Assembly: GCF_035946055.1 (NCBI RefSeq)
Contig: NZ_CP108364.1
Span: 2,542,001-2,606,000, forward strand
DNA length: 64,000 nt
Reading direction: 5' to 3'
From: Streptomyces sp. NBC_01341
Lineage (GTDB): Bacteria; Actinomycetota; Actinomycetes; Streptomycetales; Streptomycetaceae
Below the pieces are notes generated by a model. That model was not told the origin of the DNA and did no database searches. It saw only the letters and a program-made list of their open reading frames with translations. The position numbers and the translations under genes are program-made. Shown one piece after another: positions 27,530-35,792 of the stretch (its first letter is position 1; every line of letters begins with the position of its first letter).

Positions 27530-28315
27530 ATGCGCATCGACCTCGCCACCGGACCAGGCAGTCCCGAACGTCCCAACGAGGACTGGGTGTCGGTCGCGGC
27601 TCCTGCGGCCGGCCTGGGCGGCACCCTTGCCCTGCTGGACGGAGTCACGCCCCCGCGGCACGACGACGGCTGTGTGCACTCGGTCCCCTGGTTCACCGCG
27701 CGACTGGGGGGGGCACTGGTCGAACTGTCCGCTTCACGGCGGGATCTGACGCTTGCCGAGATTCTCGCCCTGTCCATTCGCCGCACTGCCGATGTTCACC
27801 GTTCGGAGTGTGACCTTTCTCACCCGCGCACCCCTCAGGCGACCGTGGTCCTGGCGCGCTGGGACGACCGTCGCGTGGAGCACCTCGTGCTCTCCGACTC
27901 GGCCCTGCTCCTCGAGGCACCCGACGGCTCCGTGCGCCCCCTGCTCGACGACCGTCTGGACCGGCTGCCGCCCGGCTCGCTCGCCTCGGAGGAGATCGCG
28001 GACGCGCGCGTACGGAACAAGGAGGGCGGATTCTTCACGGCCGCCGCGGACCCCGGGGTGGCGTCACGCGCGGTGACCGGAGAGACCCCCCGGGCCGAGG
28101 TGCGGGCGCTGGCGGCGATGACCGACGGGGCGAGCCGGTGGACGGAGACGTTCCGGGAGGGCGACTGGGCCGCCACTCTGGGACTGCTGCGCAAGGACGG
28201 GCCGCAGGGGCTGATCGACAGGGTGCGGGAGCTGGAGCGGGCCGACACCGAGCGCGTGCACCTGCGCCGGGGGAAGAGGCACGACGACGCGACGGCGGTG
28301 CTCGTGGAGCTGTAG
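27530..28315 (+). CDS. PP2C-like phosphatase family protein
   Basis: This 261-residue protein has a PP2C-type layout with metal-ligand-like Asp residues: RPNEDWVSV near the start, LLDGVTPP (instead of the usual DGHGG), AAMTDGASRW and KRHDDATAVLVEL near the end. The central DGxGG motif is degenerate, so activity is uncertain. A run of eight G at 27706-27713 lies inside the gene and could be slippery. It is not linked to a kinase gene. The ATG has only a poor ribosome site. Confidence 0.78.
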   Translation: MRIDLATGPGSPERPNEDWVSVAAPAAGLGGTLALLDGVTPPRHDDGCVHSVPWFTARLGGALVELSASRRDLTLAEILALSIRRTADVHRSECDLSHPRTPQATVVLARWDDRRVEHLVLSDSALLLEAPDGSVRPLLDDRLDRLPPGSLASEEIADARVRNKEGGFFTAAADPGVASRAVTGETPRAEVRALAAMTDGASRWTETFREGDWAATLGLLRKDGPQGLIDRVRELERADTERVHLRRGKRHDDATAVLVEL

Positions 28316-28336
28316 CCGCACCGGCCGGGGCCGCCC

Positions 28337-28819
28337 TCAGCTCTCGGTGCGCTCGTTGAGGTGGTGCAGCAGTCTGGCCAGTTCCGCGACTTCGGCACGG
28401 TCCCAGCCGGCGAGCTTGCGGGCGTACCGGCCGCGCCGTGCGTCACGGACCGTGCGGAAGCGCGCGAGACCCTCGTCGGTGAGGTGGACGAGCGAGGCAC
28501 GGCCGTCCGCCGGGTCGGTCTCCCGCGCCACGAGCCCGAGGGTCTCCAGGGCCCGCAGCTGACGGCTCATGGTCGCCTTGCCGACGCCGAAGTACGCCGC
28601 CAGATCGGTGGCCCGCTGCCGCCCGGTCGACTCCAGCCGTACGAGAAGTCCGTACGCGGCGGATTCCAGATCCGGGTGGACCTCGCGCGCCATCTCCCCG
28701 GAACTGGCGCGCGCCCGGCGCAGGAAGACCGCCAACTCACGCTCCAGCGCGAGGAACTCGTGGTCCACACCGCTTCCGGCGCTTGCGCCGGGTCCGTCGC
28801 CGCTTCCGCTGCCGTGCAC
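28337..28819 (-). CDS. MarR family transcriptional regulator
   Basis: The protein has 160 residues. GTG at 28819 has AGGGG seven bases upstream and is preferred to another GTG 15 bases earlier and to a much longer frame. The winged helix is clear: YGLLVRLESTGRQRATDLAAYF, GVGKATMSRQLRALETLGLV, DPADGRASLVHLTDEG. It is convergent with the PP2C-like gene and divergent from the deacetylase gene. The AT-rich palindromes in the shared upstream region are plausible operators. Confidence 0.9.
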   Translation of the reverse strand: MHGSGSGDGPGASAGSGVDHEFLALERELAVFLRRARASSGEMAREVHPDLESAAYGLLVRLESTGRQRATDLAAYFGVGKATMSRQLRALETLGLVARETDPADGRASLVHLTDEGLARFRTVRDARRGRYARKLAGWDRAEVAELARLLHHLNERTES

Positions 28820-29138
28820 GTCCGCACCCCTCACACGCTGTCCCGCGAATGATTCTGTTCCTCGACTCCGGTCATCACCGCAGCCGGCCCAGTATTTCGC
28901 AGGCGCGGCCCTCCGGCATCGGCCGGACCCTCCTCCCGGAGGCGGCTCCGCACGCGTGGGGGAGCGTGGATGCCGGCGGCGGCCACCGCGGCGTCCTGGC
29001 AGGTGCCGGTTGACGATCCCCCGGGCCACCGGGCCCCGCGCTTCCCGCACGGCCCACTATTCATTGCGCGTATACGCACTATGTATAGTCGCTTCGTGCC
29101 GCGCCGCCGGCGTGCTGCCGAACCTTGGGGGACCTGTC
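28820..29138. other. 319-bp intergenic region between marR-type and deacetylase genes
   Basis: This region contains the operator-like palindromes at 29068-29089 and no convincing open frame with a ribosome site. Parts are translated by longer upstream-extended frames of both neighbours, but those extensions lack family similarity. Confidence 0.5.
29068..29089. promoter_or_regulatory. Tandem palindromes, candidate MarR operator
   Basis: GCGTATACGC is a perfect 10-bp palindrome and is followed directly by ACTATGTATAGT with 5-bp arms. The patch is strongly AT-rich for this genome and sits about 50 bp before the deacetylase start. The MarR-type gene diverges from the same region. Direct binding is inferred. 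Confidence 0.5.
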
Positions 29139-29909
29139 GTGCCTGTTGCCGTAAAGACGAAACCGTTCGGAGCGGGGTTGGCCGCCGCTCTTGTGACCGT
29201 GCTCACCTTCGGGCTGGGCGGGTGCTCGATGCAGACCACGGCGCCCGGATCGGCACGTGCCGACGCCACGTCGGACGCCAAGGGATCGTTCGGCCGGGCG
29301 GACTGCCGCAAGGCCAAGTGCATCGCGCTGACCTTCGACGCCGGACCGTCCGAGGACACCCCGCACCTGCTGGACGTCCTCAAGGAGGAGAAGGTGCCCG
29401 CCACCTTCTTCCTGCTCGGCAGGGATCACGTCCTGAAGCACCCGGACACCGTGCGGCGCATCGAGGCGGAAGGGCACGAGGTCGCCAACCACACCTGGTC
29501 GCACGAGATCCTGACCGGCAAGGAGCCCGGTGAGATACGGGCGGAGCTGGAGAAGACCCAGGACGCGATCGAGAGGATCACGGGCAAGAGGCCCCGGCTG
29601 ATGCGCCCGCCGCAGGGTCGCACCGACGACGAGGTCTCGAAGGTCTCCGAGGAGCTCGGGCTCTCGCAGATCCTGTGGAGCGCCACCGCCAAGGACTACT
29701 CCACGACCGACTCGGCGCTGATCCGGAAGCGGATACTGGACCAGGCCGGCCAGGACGGGATCATCCTGCTGCACGACATCTACAAGGGAACGGTCCCCGC
29801 GGTGCCGGGCATCATCCACACCCTGAAGAAGCGGGGCTACACCTTCGTGACCGTGCCCCAGCTGATGGCTCCGGCCGAGCCGGAGCCCGGCACGGTGTAC
29901 CGCCCCTGA
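29139..29909 (+). CDS. Lipoprotein polysaccharide deacetylase (NodB fold)
   Basis: The protein has 256 residues with a GTG start eight bases after TTGGGGGA. A lipoprotein signal is visible (VLTFGLGGC with the lipidated Cys near residue 29). The NodB domain shows CIALTFDAGPSEDTP, NHTWSHEIL with both metal-binding His, and RPPQGRTDDEV. The second Asp of the usual TFDDGP is Ala, a common variation in Streptomyces paralogues. It should deacetylate an N-acetyl polysaccharide such as peptidoglycan outside the membrane. Confidence 0.92.
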   Translation: MPVAVKTKPFGAGLAAALVTVLTFGLGGCSMQTTAPGSARADATSDAKGSFGRADCRKAKCIALTFDAGPSEDTPHLLDVLKEEKVPATFFLLGRDHVLKHPDTVRRIEAEGHEVANHTWSHEILTGKEPGEIRAELEKTQDAIERITGKRPRLMRPPQGRTDDEVSKVSEELGLSQILWSATAKDYSTTDSALIRKRILDQAGQDGIILLHDIYKGTVPAVPGIIHTLKKRGYTFVTVPQLMAPAEPEPGTVYRP

Positions 29910-29926
29910 CCCCCGCCGCACGCGGA

Positions 29927-29956
29927 ACGGCCCGCCCTCCGGGGAGAGCGGGCCGT
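29927..29956. terminator. Bidirectional terminator between deacetylase gene and lon
   Basis: ACGGCCCGC and GCGGGCCGT arms, extended inward by CTC/GAG with one bulge on each side, form a strong hairpin between the two convergent genes. Confidence 0.8.
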
Positions 29957-30002
29957 CCGTACCGGCCGTGCGCGTGGTGCCACGCCCGTCACGACATGGC
30001 GC

Positions 30003-32432
30003 CTATGCCGCGGCCGGGATCCTTGTCTCCGCCCTGGCCGAAGCCGGGACGAGCGCGATGTCCAGGACCTGACGGACGTCGGTCACCGGGTGGACCTCCA
30101 GGGCGTCGAGGACCTCGGCCGGGACATCGTCCAGATCCGCCTCGTTCCTCTTGGGGATCACCACGGTGGTGATTCCGGCGCGGTGGGCCGCCAGCAGCTT
30201 CTGCTTCAGCCCGCCGATCGGCAGCACCCGTCCGGTCAGTGACACCTCACCGGTCATCGCCACGTCGGTCCGGACGAGCCGCCCCGAGAGCAGGGAAGCC
30301 AGCGCGGTCGTCATGGTGATACCGGCACTCGGGCCGTCCTTGGGGACCGCGCCCGCCGGGAAGTGGATGTGCGCCCCCCGGTCCTTGAGGTCCGCGACGG
30401 GGAGCTCCAGTTCCGCGCCGTGCGAGCGAAGGAAGCTCAGCGCGATCTGCGCGGACTCCTTCATCACGTCGCCCAGCTGGCCCGTCAGGGTCAGTCCTGA
30501 CGCCCCGGTCTCGGGATCGGCCAGCGACGCCTCGACGAAGAGGACGTCTCCTCCCGCCCCGGTCACAGCGAGCCCGGTGGCCACACCCGGGACCGCGGTG
30601 CGGCGCTCGGCGGGGTCCTGGGCGGACTCCGGCACGTGGTGCGGCCGGCCGATCAGGCCACGCAGGTCCTGCTCGGACACCGTGAACGGCAGGTCCCGGT
30701 CGCCCAGCTCGTGCTGGGCCGCGACCTTGCGGAGCAGCCGGGCGACGGCGCGCTCCAGGTTCCGCACTCCGGCTTCCCGGGTGTACTCCGCCGCCAGCTT
30801 GCGCAGGGCGGACTCGTCGAGCGCGACCTCACCCGTCTCGAGACCCGCTCGCTCCAGCTGGCGCGGGAGGAGGTGGTCGCGTGCGATGACGACCTTCTCG
30901 TCCTCGGTGTAGCCGTCCAGCCGCACCAGCTCCATACGGTCGAGCAGGGCCTCGGGGATGGCTTCGAGGACGTTGGCCGTCGCCAGGAAGACCACGTCGC
31001 TCAGGTCGAGCTCGACCTCCAGGTAGTGGTCGCGGAACGTGTGGTTCTGCGCCGGGTCGAGCACTTCGAGGAGGGCGGCCGCCGGGTCGCCCCGGAAGTC
31101 CGAGCCGACCTTGTCGATCTCGTCGAGCAGGACGACCGGGTTCATCGACCCGGCTTCCTTGATCGCCCGGACGATACGCCCCGGCAGTGCGCCGACGTAC
31201 GTACGCCGGTGACCGCGGATCTCGGCCTCGTCCCGGACACCGCCGAGCGCGACCCGGACGAACTTGCGTCCCATGGCGTGCGCGACGCTCTCGCCGAGGG
31301 ACGTCTTGCCGACTCCGGGCGGGCCGACGAGCGCCAGCACCGCACCGCCCCGGCGGCCTCCGACCACACCCAGCCCGCGGTCGGCACGCCGCTTGCGCAC
31401 CGCGAGGTACTCGGTGATGCGCTCCTTCACGTCCTGCAGGCCCGCGTGTTCGGCGTCCAGGACCTCCTGGGCGCCCTTGATGTCGTAGGCGTCCTCGGTC
31501 CGCTCGGTCCACGGGAGCTCGAGGACCGTGTCCAGCCACGTCCTGATCCAGGAGCCCTCGGGGCTCTGGTCGGACGCGCGCTCCAGCTTCTCGACCTCCT
31601 TGAGAGCGGCCTCGCGGACGTTCCCGGGCAGGTCGGCGGACTCGACGCGGGCACGGTAGTCGTCGGACTCGTCGGCGCCGGACTCGCCGTTGAGCTCGGA
31701 GAGCTCCTTGCGCACGGCGTCGAGCTGGCGCCGCAGCAGGAACTCGCGCTGCTGCTTGTCGACGCCCTCCTGGACGTCCTTGGCGATGGATTCGGCGACA
31801 TCCTGCTCGGCCAGGTGCTCTCCGAGCCACTGGATGGCGAGCTTCAGACGGGCGACCGGGTCCGCCGTCTCCAGCATCCGGACCTTCTGGGCGACGGTGA
31901 GGAAGGGCGAGTAACCGGAGTTGTCGGCGAGCGTGGAGATGTCATCGATCTGCTCCACCCGGTCCACGACCTGCCAGGCGCCGCGCTTCTTCAGCCAGCT
32001 GGTGGCGAGGGCCTTGTACTCCTTGGCCAGCTCGGCGGCCGATCCGGGCAGGGGGTCGGGTGCGGAGACGTCGATCCGGGTGCCCTCCACCCACAGCGCG
32101 TTCCCGGGCCCGCTCGTGCCGGCACCGATCCGCACGCGGTGGCGAGCCCTGATGATCGCCCCCGGGTCCCCGTCGGCAAGGCGGCCGACCTGCTCGACCG
32201 TGCCGAGGACACCGATCCCGGTGTAGCTGCCGTCGATGCGCGGCACGAGCAGCACCTGGGGCTTGCCGCTGCCGGCCGGGGCGACGGCCTGTGCGGCCTC
32301 CACGGCGGCGCGTACCTCCGCGTCCGACAGATCGAGGGGCACCACCATGCCGGGCAGTACGACCTCGTCGTCGAGCGGCAGCACGGGCAGGTCGACCGGC
32401 GCGAACGCCTCGGACTTGGACTCAGCAGTCAT
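30003..32432 (-). CDS. lon: ATP-dependent protease Lon
   Basis: This 809-residue protein has the full Lon architecture: substrate-binding N domain, coiled coil, AAA+ module (Walker A GPPGVGKTSLGES, Walker B in MNPVVLLDEIDKV), and the Ser-Lys protease domain with the active Ser in KDGPSAGITMTTALASLL. ATG at this position follows GAAGGGA. A TTG seven codons upstream would also be in frame but has no site. Lon degrades misfolded and short-lived regulatory proteins in the cytoplasm. A HAIR-like operator lies 22 bp upstream, implying heat-shock control by HspR. Confidence 0.97.
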   Translation of the reverse strand: MTAESKSEAFAPVDLPVLPLDDEVVLPGMVVPLDLSDAEVRAAVEAAQAVAPAGSGKPQVLLVPRIDGSYTGIGVLGTVEQVGRLADGDPGAIIRARHRVRIGAGTSGPGNALWVEGTRIDVSAPDPLPGSAAELAKEYKALATSWLKKRGAWQVVDRVEQIDDISTLADNSGYSPFLTVAQKVRMLETADPVARLKLAIQWLGEHLAEQDVAESIAKDVQEGVDKQQREFLLRRQLDAVRKELSELNGESGADESDDYRARVESADLPGNVREAALKEVEKLERASDQSPEGSWIRTWLDTVLELPWTERTEDAYDIKGAQEVLDAEHAGLQDVKERITEYLAVRKRRADRGLGVVGGRRGGAVLALVGPPGVGKTSLGESVAHAMGRKFVRVALGGVRDEAEIRGHRRTYVGALPGRIVRAIKEAGSMNPVVLLDEIDKVGSDFRGDPAAALLEVLDPAQNHTFRDHYLEVELDLSDVVFLATANVLEAIPEALLDRMELVRLDGYTEDEKVVIARDHLLPRQLERAGLETGEVALDESALRKLAAEYTREAGVRNLERAVARLLRKVAAQHELGDRDLPFTVSEQDLRGLIGRPHHVPESAQDPAERRTAVPGVATGLAVTGAGGDVLFVEASLADPETGASGLTLTGQLGDVMKESAQIALSFLRSHGAELELPVADLKDRGAHIHFPAGAVPKDGPSAGITMTTALASLLSGRLVRTDVAMTGEVSLTGRVLPIGGLKQKLLAAHRAGITTVVIPKRNEADLDDVPAEVLDALEVHPVTDVRQVLDIALVPASARAETRIPAAA

Positions 32433-32453
32433 GATCTTCCCTTCGGCAGCCAA

Positions 32454-32474
32454 GTTGAGCTATGTGCACTCAAT
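32454..32474. promoter_or_regulatory. HAIR-like element (HspR operator) upstream of lon
   Basis: GTTGAGC, seven bases, then ACTCAAT. The known HspR-associated inverted repeat is CTTGAGT-N7-ACTCAAG, so TTGAG and CTCAA and the 7-base spacing are kept and only the outer positions differ. Streptomyces lon has been reported as an HspR target, which fits. Confidence 0.8.
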
Positions 32475-32809
32475 GCTTGTGAGCCCAGGAATGTTCCCCA
32501 CACCCTGTTCGCTGTGGGCGATCACCGCTCGGGCCGCTTCCGGCCTGCGGAGAACCGGTGAAGGCGGGACCCTCTCACCGACCGCTCGCGGCGCCACTCC
32601 CCCGCAGCGCGGCCTCCACTTCCACAGCAGCACCATCCGGGCCGTCGCCATTCCCCGCGCCCCCGACGTGCCCCCGCACGCCCGGCCCGCCGGGTGAGGG
32701 CCCGTCCCATCCACGGGTGAGGTGGCGGGAAACCAGTGGTCCGAAGGCCCTGCGGCGGGAAGAATCGACGGCCGACCAGCAACCCGCCGGAGACCGGAGA
32801 CCTGCACAC
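32475..32809. other. Intergenic region between lon and spermidine-synthase-like gene
   Basis: Outside the HAIR element I see no structured RNA or repeat in these 335 bp. Frames here are GC-rich shadows without ribosome sites. Confidence 0.5.
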
Positions 32810-33493
32810 ATGTCCGCCACAGACGCCCCCCGCCCCGTCGTACTCGACCGCCGCGAGGGGCCGTTCGGCGAAGTCGTCCTGCGCGAACGCGGCGACGACT
32901 TCGAGATCATCGCGAACGGCTGCTTCCTGATGGACACCTCGGACGGCCGCTCCGAGCGCCTCCTCGTCGACGCCGCACTCGCCGCCCTGCCCGCGGACCG
33001 GCCCGCCCCGTCGGTCCTGATCGGCGGGCTCGGTGTCGGCTTCTCCGTGGTGCGGGCCGCGGCCGAGCCCCGCTGGGGCAGGATCGCGGTCGTGGAGCGG
33101 GAGCAGGCGGTCGTGGACTGGCACCGGGACGGCCCGCTCGGCCGGATCTCCGGCGCGGCCCTCGCGGATCCGCGGACGGAGATCCTGCTCACGGACCTGG
33201 TCGCCCACCTCCGCACGACCACGGAGCGTTACGACGCGCTGTGCCTGGACATCGACAACGGCCCCGACTGGACCGTCACCGAGGACAACGGGAACCTCTA
33301 TTCGCCGACGGGTCTGGCGGCGTGCCGAGCGCGTCTGAACCCTGGCGGGGTGCTCGCCGTGTGGTCCGCGCAATCGTCCGCCGCGTTCGGGCCGGCGTTG
33401 CGGAATGCCGGATTCCACGCCGTAACGACCGAAGAAGTAGCCGTTGCCCGAGGTGTGCCGGACGTGGTCCATCTCGCACTCCGGGACGACTGA
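32810..33493 (+). CDS. Spermidine-synthase-like (class I methyltransferase fold) protein
   Basis: The protein has 227 residues with ATG behind GGAGACCGGAGA. The Rossmann motif is VLIGGLGVGFSVVRAA (about residues 66-80), followed by IAVVEREQAVVDWHRD and a LCLDIDNGPDW motif where spermidine synthases have catalytic Asp. It lacks the long N-terminal beta domain of true spermidine synthases. Substrate is therefore open: a polyamine aminopropyl transfer or a methyl transfer are both possible. Confidence 0.8.
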   Translation: MSATDAPRPVVLDRREGPFGEVVLRERGDDFEIIANGCFLMDTSDGRSERLLVDAALAALPADRPAPSVLIGGLGVGFSVVRAAAEPRWGRIAVVEREQAVVDWHRDGPLGRISGAALADPRTEILLTDLVAHLRTTTERYDALCLDIDNGPDWTVTEDNGNLYSPTGLAACRARLNPGGVLAVWSAQSSAAFGPALRNAGFHAVTTEEVAVARGVPDVVHLALRDD

Positions 33494-33724
33494 ACCCCCA
33501 CCCGGTATGCGCGGCCCCGCCCCGCCAGGGGTCGTACGCGGTGAGGCCGGTCATCCGCACCCTTTCCGTGGGTAACACCTTCACGACGTACAACACCCTG
33601 CGTAGCCGTGAGGCCTCTTCTGCCTTTACGCTCTGACCGGCACAAGGGATCACCGACGACATTCACAAGCGACAACCGTGCCTCCGGGGGAATGGCCTCC
33701 GCGAGAACGGGCAGGGGCGGGGCG

Positions 33725-34462
33725 ATGGAACAGACACACACCACCCACAACGGCGTCGCGGCCACCCCCGGGGCTCAGCGCCGGGTGCTGGTGGTCGAGG
33801 ACGACCCGACGATCGTCGACGCCATCTCCGCCCGTCTGCGGGCCGAGGGCTTCCTGGTGCAGACCGCACTGGACGGGCCCGCGGCAGTGGACGCGGCCGA
33901 GGCGTGGCAGCCCGACCTGATGGTGCTCGACATCATGCTTCCCGGTTTCGACGGCCTGGAGGTCTGCCGCCGCGTGCAGGCCCAGCGCCCCGTGCCGGTG
34001 CTGATGCTGACCGCGCGCGACGACGAGACCGACATGCTGGTGGGACTCGGGGTCGGCGCCGACGACTACATGACGAAGCCGTTCTCCATGCGGGAGCTGG
34101 CGGCGCGGGTCCACGTCCTGCTGCGCCGGGTCGAGCGGGCCGCCCTGGCCGCGGTGACCCCCCGCAGCGGCATCCTGCGTCTCGGTGAGCTGGAGATCGA
34201 CCACGCCCAGCGCCGGGTCCGGGTGCGCGCCGACGACGTCCACCTCACCCCGACCGAGTTCGACCTGCTGGTCTGCCTGGCCAACACCCCGCGTGCGGTG
34301 CTCTCGCGGGAGCAGTTGCTGGCCGAGGTCTGGGACTGGGCGGACGCCTCCGGGACGCGCACGGTCGACAGCCACATCAAGGCTCTGCGCCGGAAGATCG
34401 GTGCCGAGCGGATCCGCACCGTGCACGGTGTCGGCTACGCCCTGGAGACCCCCGCGCCATGA
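33725..34462 (+). CDS. OmpR/PhoB-type response regulator
   Basis: This 245-residue protein has a receiver domain with phosphoacceptor D69 (LMVLDIMLPGFDG), acidic pair in VVEDDPTI, and K118 in YMTKPF. The winged-helix domain runs from about 145 to the end (LTPTEFDLLVCLA, TVDSHIKALRRKIG, TVHGVGYAL). It overlaps the sensor kinase gene by 4 bases and forms a two-component pair with it. The chosen ATG follows GGGGCGGGG; an ATG 33 bases upstream is possible. Confidence 0.95.
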   Translation: MEQTHTTHNGVAATPGAQRRVLVVEDDPTIVDAISARLRAEGFLVQTALDGPAAVDAAEAWQPDLMVLDIMLPGFDGLEVCRRVQAQRPVPVLMLTARDDETDMLVGLGVGADDYMTKPFSMRELAARVHVLLRRVERAALAAVTPRSGILRLGELEIDHAQRRVRVRADDVHLTPTEFDLLVCLANTPRAVLSREQLLAEVWDWADASGTRTVDSHIKALRRKIGAERIRTVHGVGYALETPAP

Positions 34463-35535
34463 CCCGGCCCGGCTCCGGACTGCGGCCCTTCTCGATCAAG
34501 GCCAAGCTGGGCGCGCTGGTCGTGATCTCGGTGTTCATCACGACCGGACTGCTGATCGTGGCGCTGAGGACCCGGACCGAGTTCCGGTTCATCACGGTCT
34601 TCTCCGTGATCGCCACCCTGCTGATCACGCAGTTCGTGGCCCATGGCCTGACCGCGCCGCTGGACGAGATGCGCTCCGTCGCCCGGTCGATCTCCCACGG
34701 CGACTACACGACGCGGGTGAGCGGCGCGGGGCGGCGGGACGAGCTCGGCGACCTGGCGCAGACGATCAACCGCATGGCGGAGGACCTGGAGGCGGAGGAC
34801 CGGCACCGCAAGGAGCTGGTGGCGAACGTCTCCCACGAGCTGCGCACGCCCATCGCCGCGCTCAGAGCCGTCCTGGAGAACGTGGTGGACGGGGTGTCCG
34901 CCGCCGACCCGGAGACCATGCGTACGGCGCTGAAGCAGACCGAGCGCCTGGGCAGGCTGGTGGAGACCCTCCTCGACCTGTCCCGGCTGGACAACGGCGT
35001 GGTCGAGATCAAGGCACGCCGTTTCGAGGTCTGGCCGTACCTCTCCGGCGTACTCAAGGAGGCGAACCTCGCCGCCTCCCAGCGGCGGCTCTCCTCCGGC
35101 TCGGGCAACCATTCCCGTACGGACGTCCACCTCCACCTGGACGTGTCACCGCCCGAGCTCACGGCCCACGCGGACGCGGAACGGCTGCATCAGGTGGTGG
35201 CCAACCTCATCGACAACGCCGTCAAGCACAGCCCGCCGCACGGCAGGGTCACGGTGCTCGCGCGGCGCGGGGCGCACCCCGAGTCGCTGGAGCTGGAGGT
35301 CATCGACGAGGGGCCCGGTATCCCGGAGGCGGAGCGCCACCGGGTCTTCGAGCGCTTCAACCGCGGCCAGGCGCCGTCACCGCACGGGCCGGGCAGCGAC
35401 GGCGGAACGGGGCTGGGACTGGCGATCGCGCGCTGGGCGGTGGATCTGCACGGCGGGAGGATCGGAGTGGCCGAATCCGCCCGCGGCTGCCGGATTCGGG
35501 TCACCCTCCCGGGGAACACGCGATCACGTAGTTGA
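34459..35535 (+). CDS. Two-component sensor histidine kinase
   Basis: This 358-residue protein has two close membrane helices (about 18-36 and 44-62) with almost no extracytoplasmic loop, so it may sense an intramembrane or partner-protein signal. HAMP (65-115) is followed by the H box VANVSHELRTPIAALRAVLE (H126), N box VVANLIDNAVKHS, G1 DEGPGI and G2 GTGLGLAIARWAV. It phosphorylates the response regulator encoded just before it. The pair precedes kgd but is separated from it by 257 bp. Confidence 0.95.
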   Translation: MTRPGSGLRPFSIKAKLGALVVISVFITTGLLIVALRTRTEFRFITVFSVIATLLITQFVAHGLTAPLDEMRSVARSISHGDYTTRVSGAGRRDELGDLAQTINRMAEDLEAEDRHRKELVANVSHELRTPIAALRAVLENVVDGVSAADPETMRTALKQTERLGRLVETLLDLSRLDNGVVEIKARRFEVWPYLSGVLKEANLAASQRRLSSGSGNHSRTDVHLHLDVSPPELTAHADAERLHQVVANLIDNAVKHSPPHGRVTVLARRGAHPESLELEVIDEGPGIPEAERHRVFERFNRGQAPSPHGPGSDGGTGLGLAIARWAVDLHGGRIGVAESARGCRIRVTLPGNTRSRS

Positions 35536-35792
35536 CTCCGCGTTCGAAGCGGAGGAGCACGTTCTCCCCCTGCCCGGAAAAGAGATACGGTCCAAGGGGC
35601 CACAGCGCTGGCCTGCGTACCCGAAGGGCAGCGGAACTCTGCTTGTTTCCCGCCATTTCATGCGCCGAAACCCGGCTTCCGATGTGATGTGCACGACGAA
35701 GACCGGCCCGGCCTGCACGTAACGGCTGGGGAGGCGTAGCCTTGATTTCCGCTGTCCATCACCTTGTGAAGCGGAAGAGGGCGGTTGCCGCC

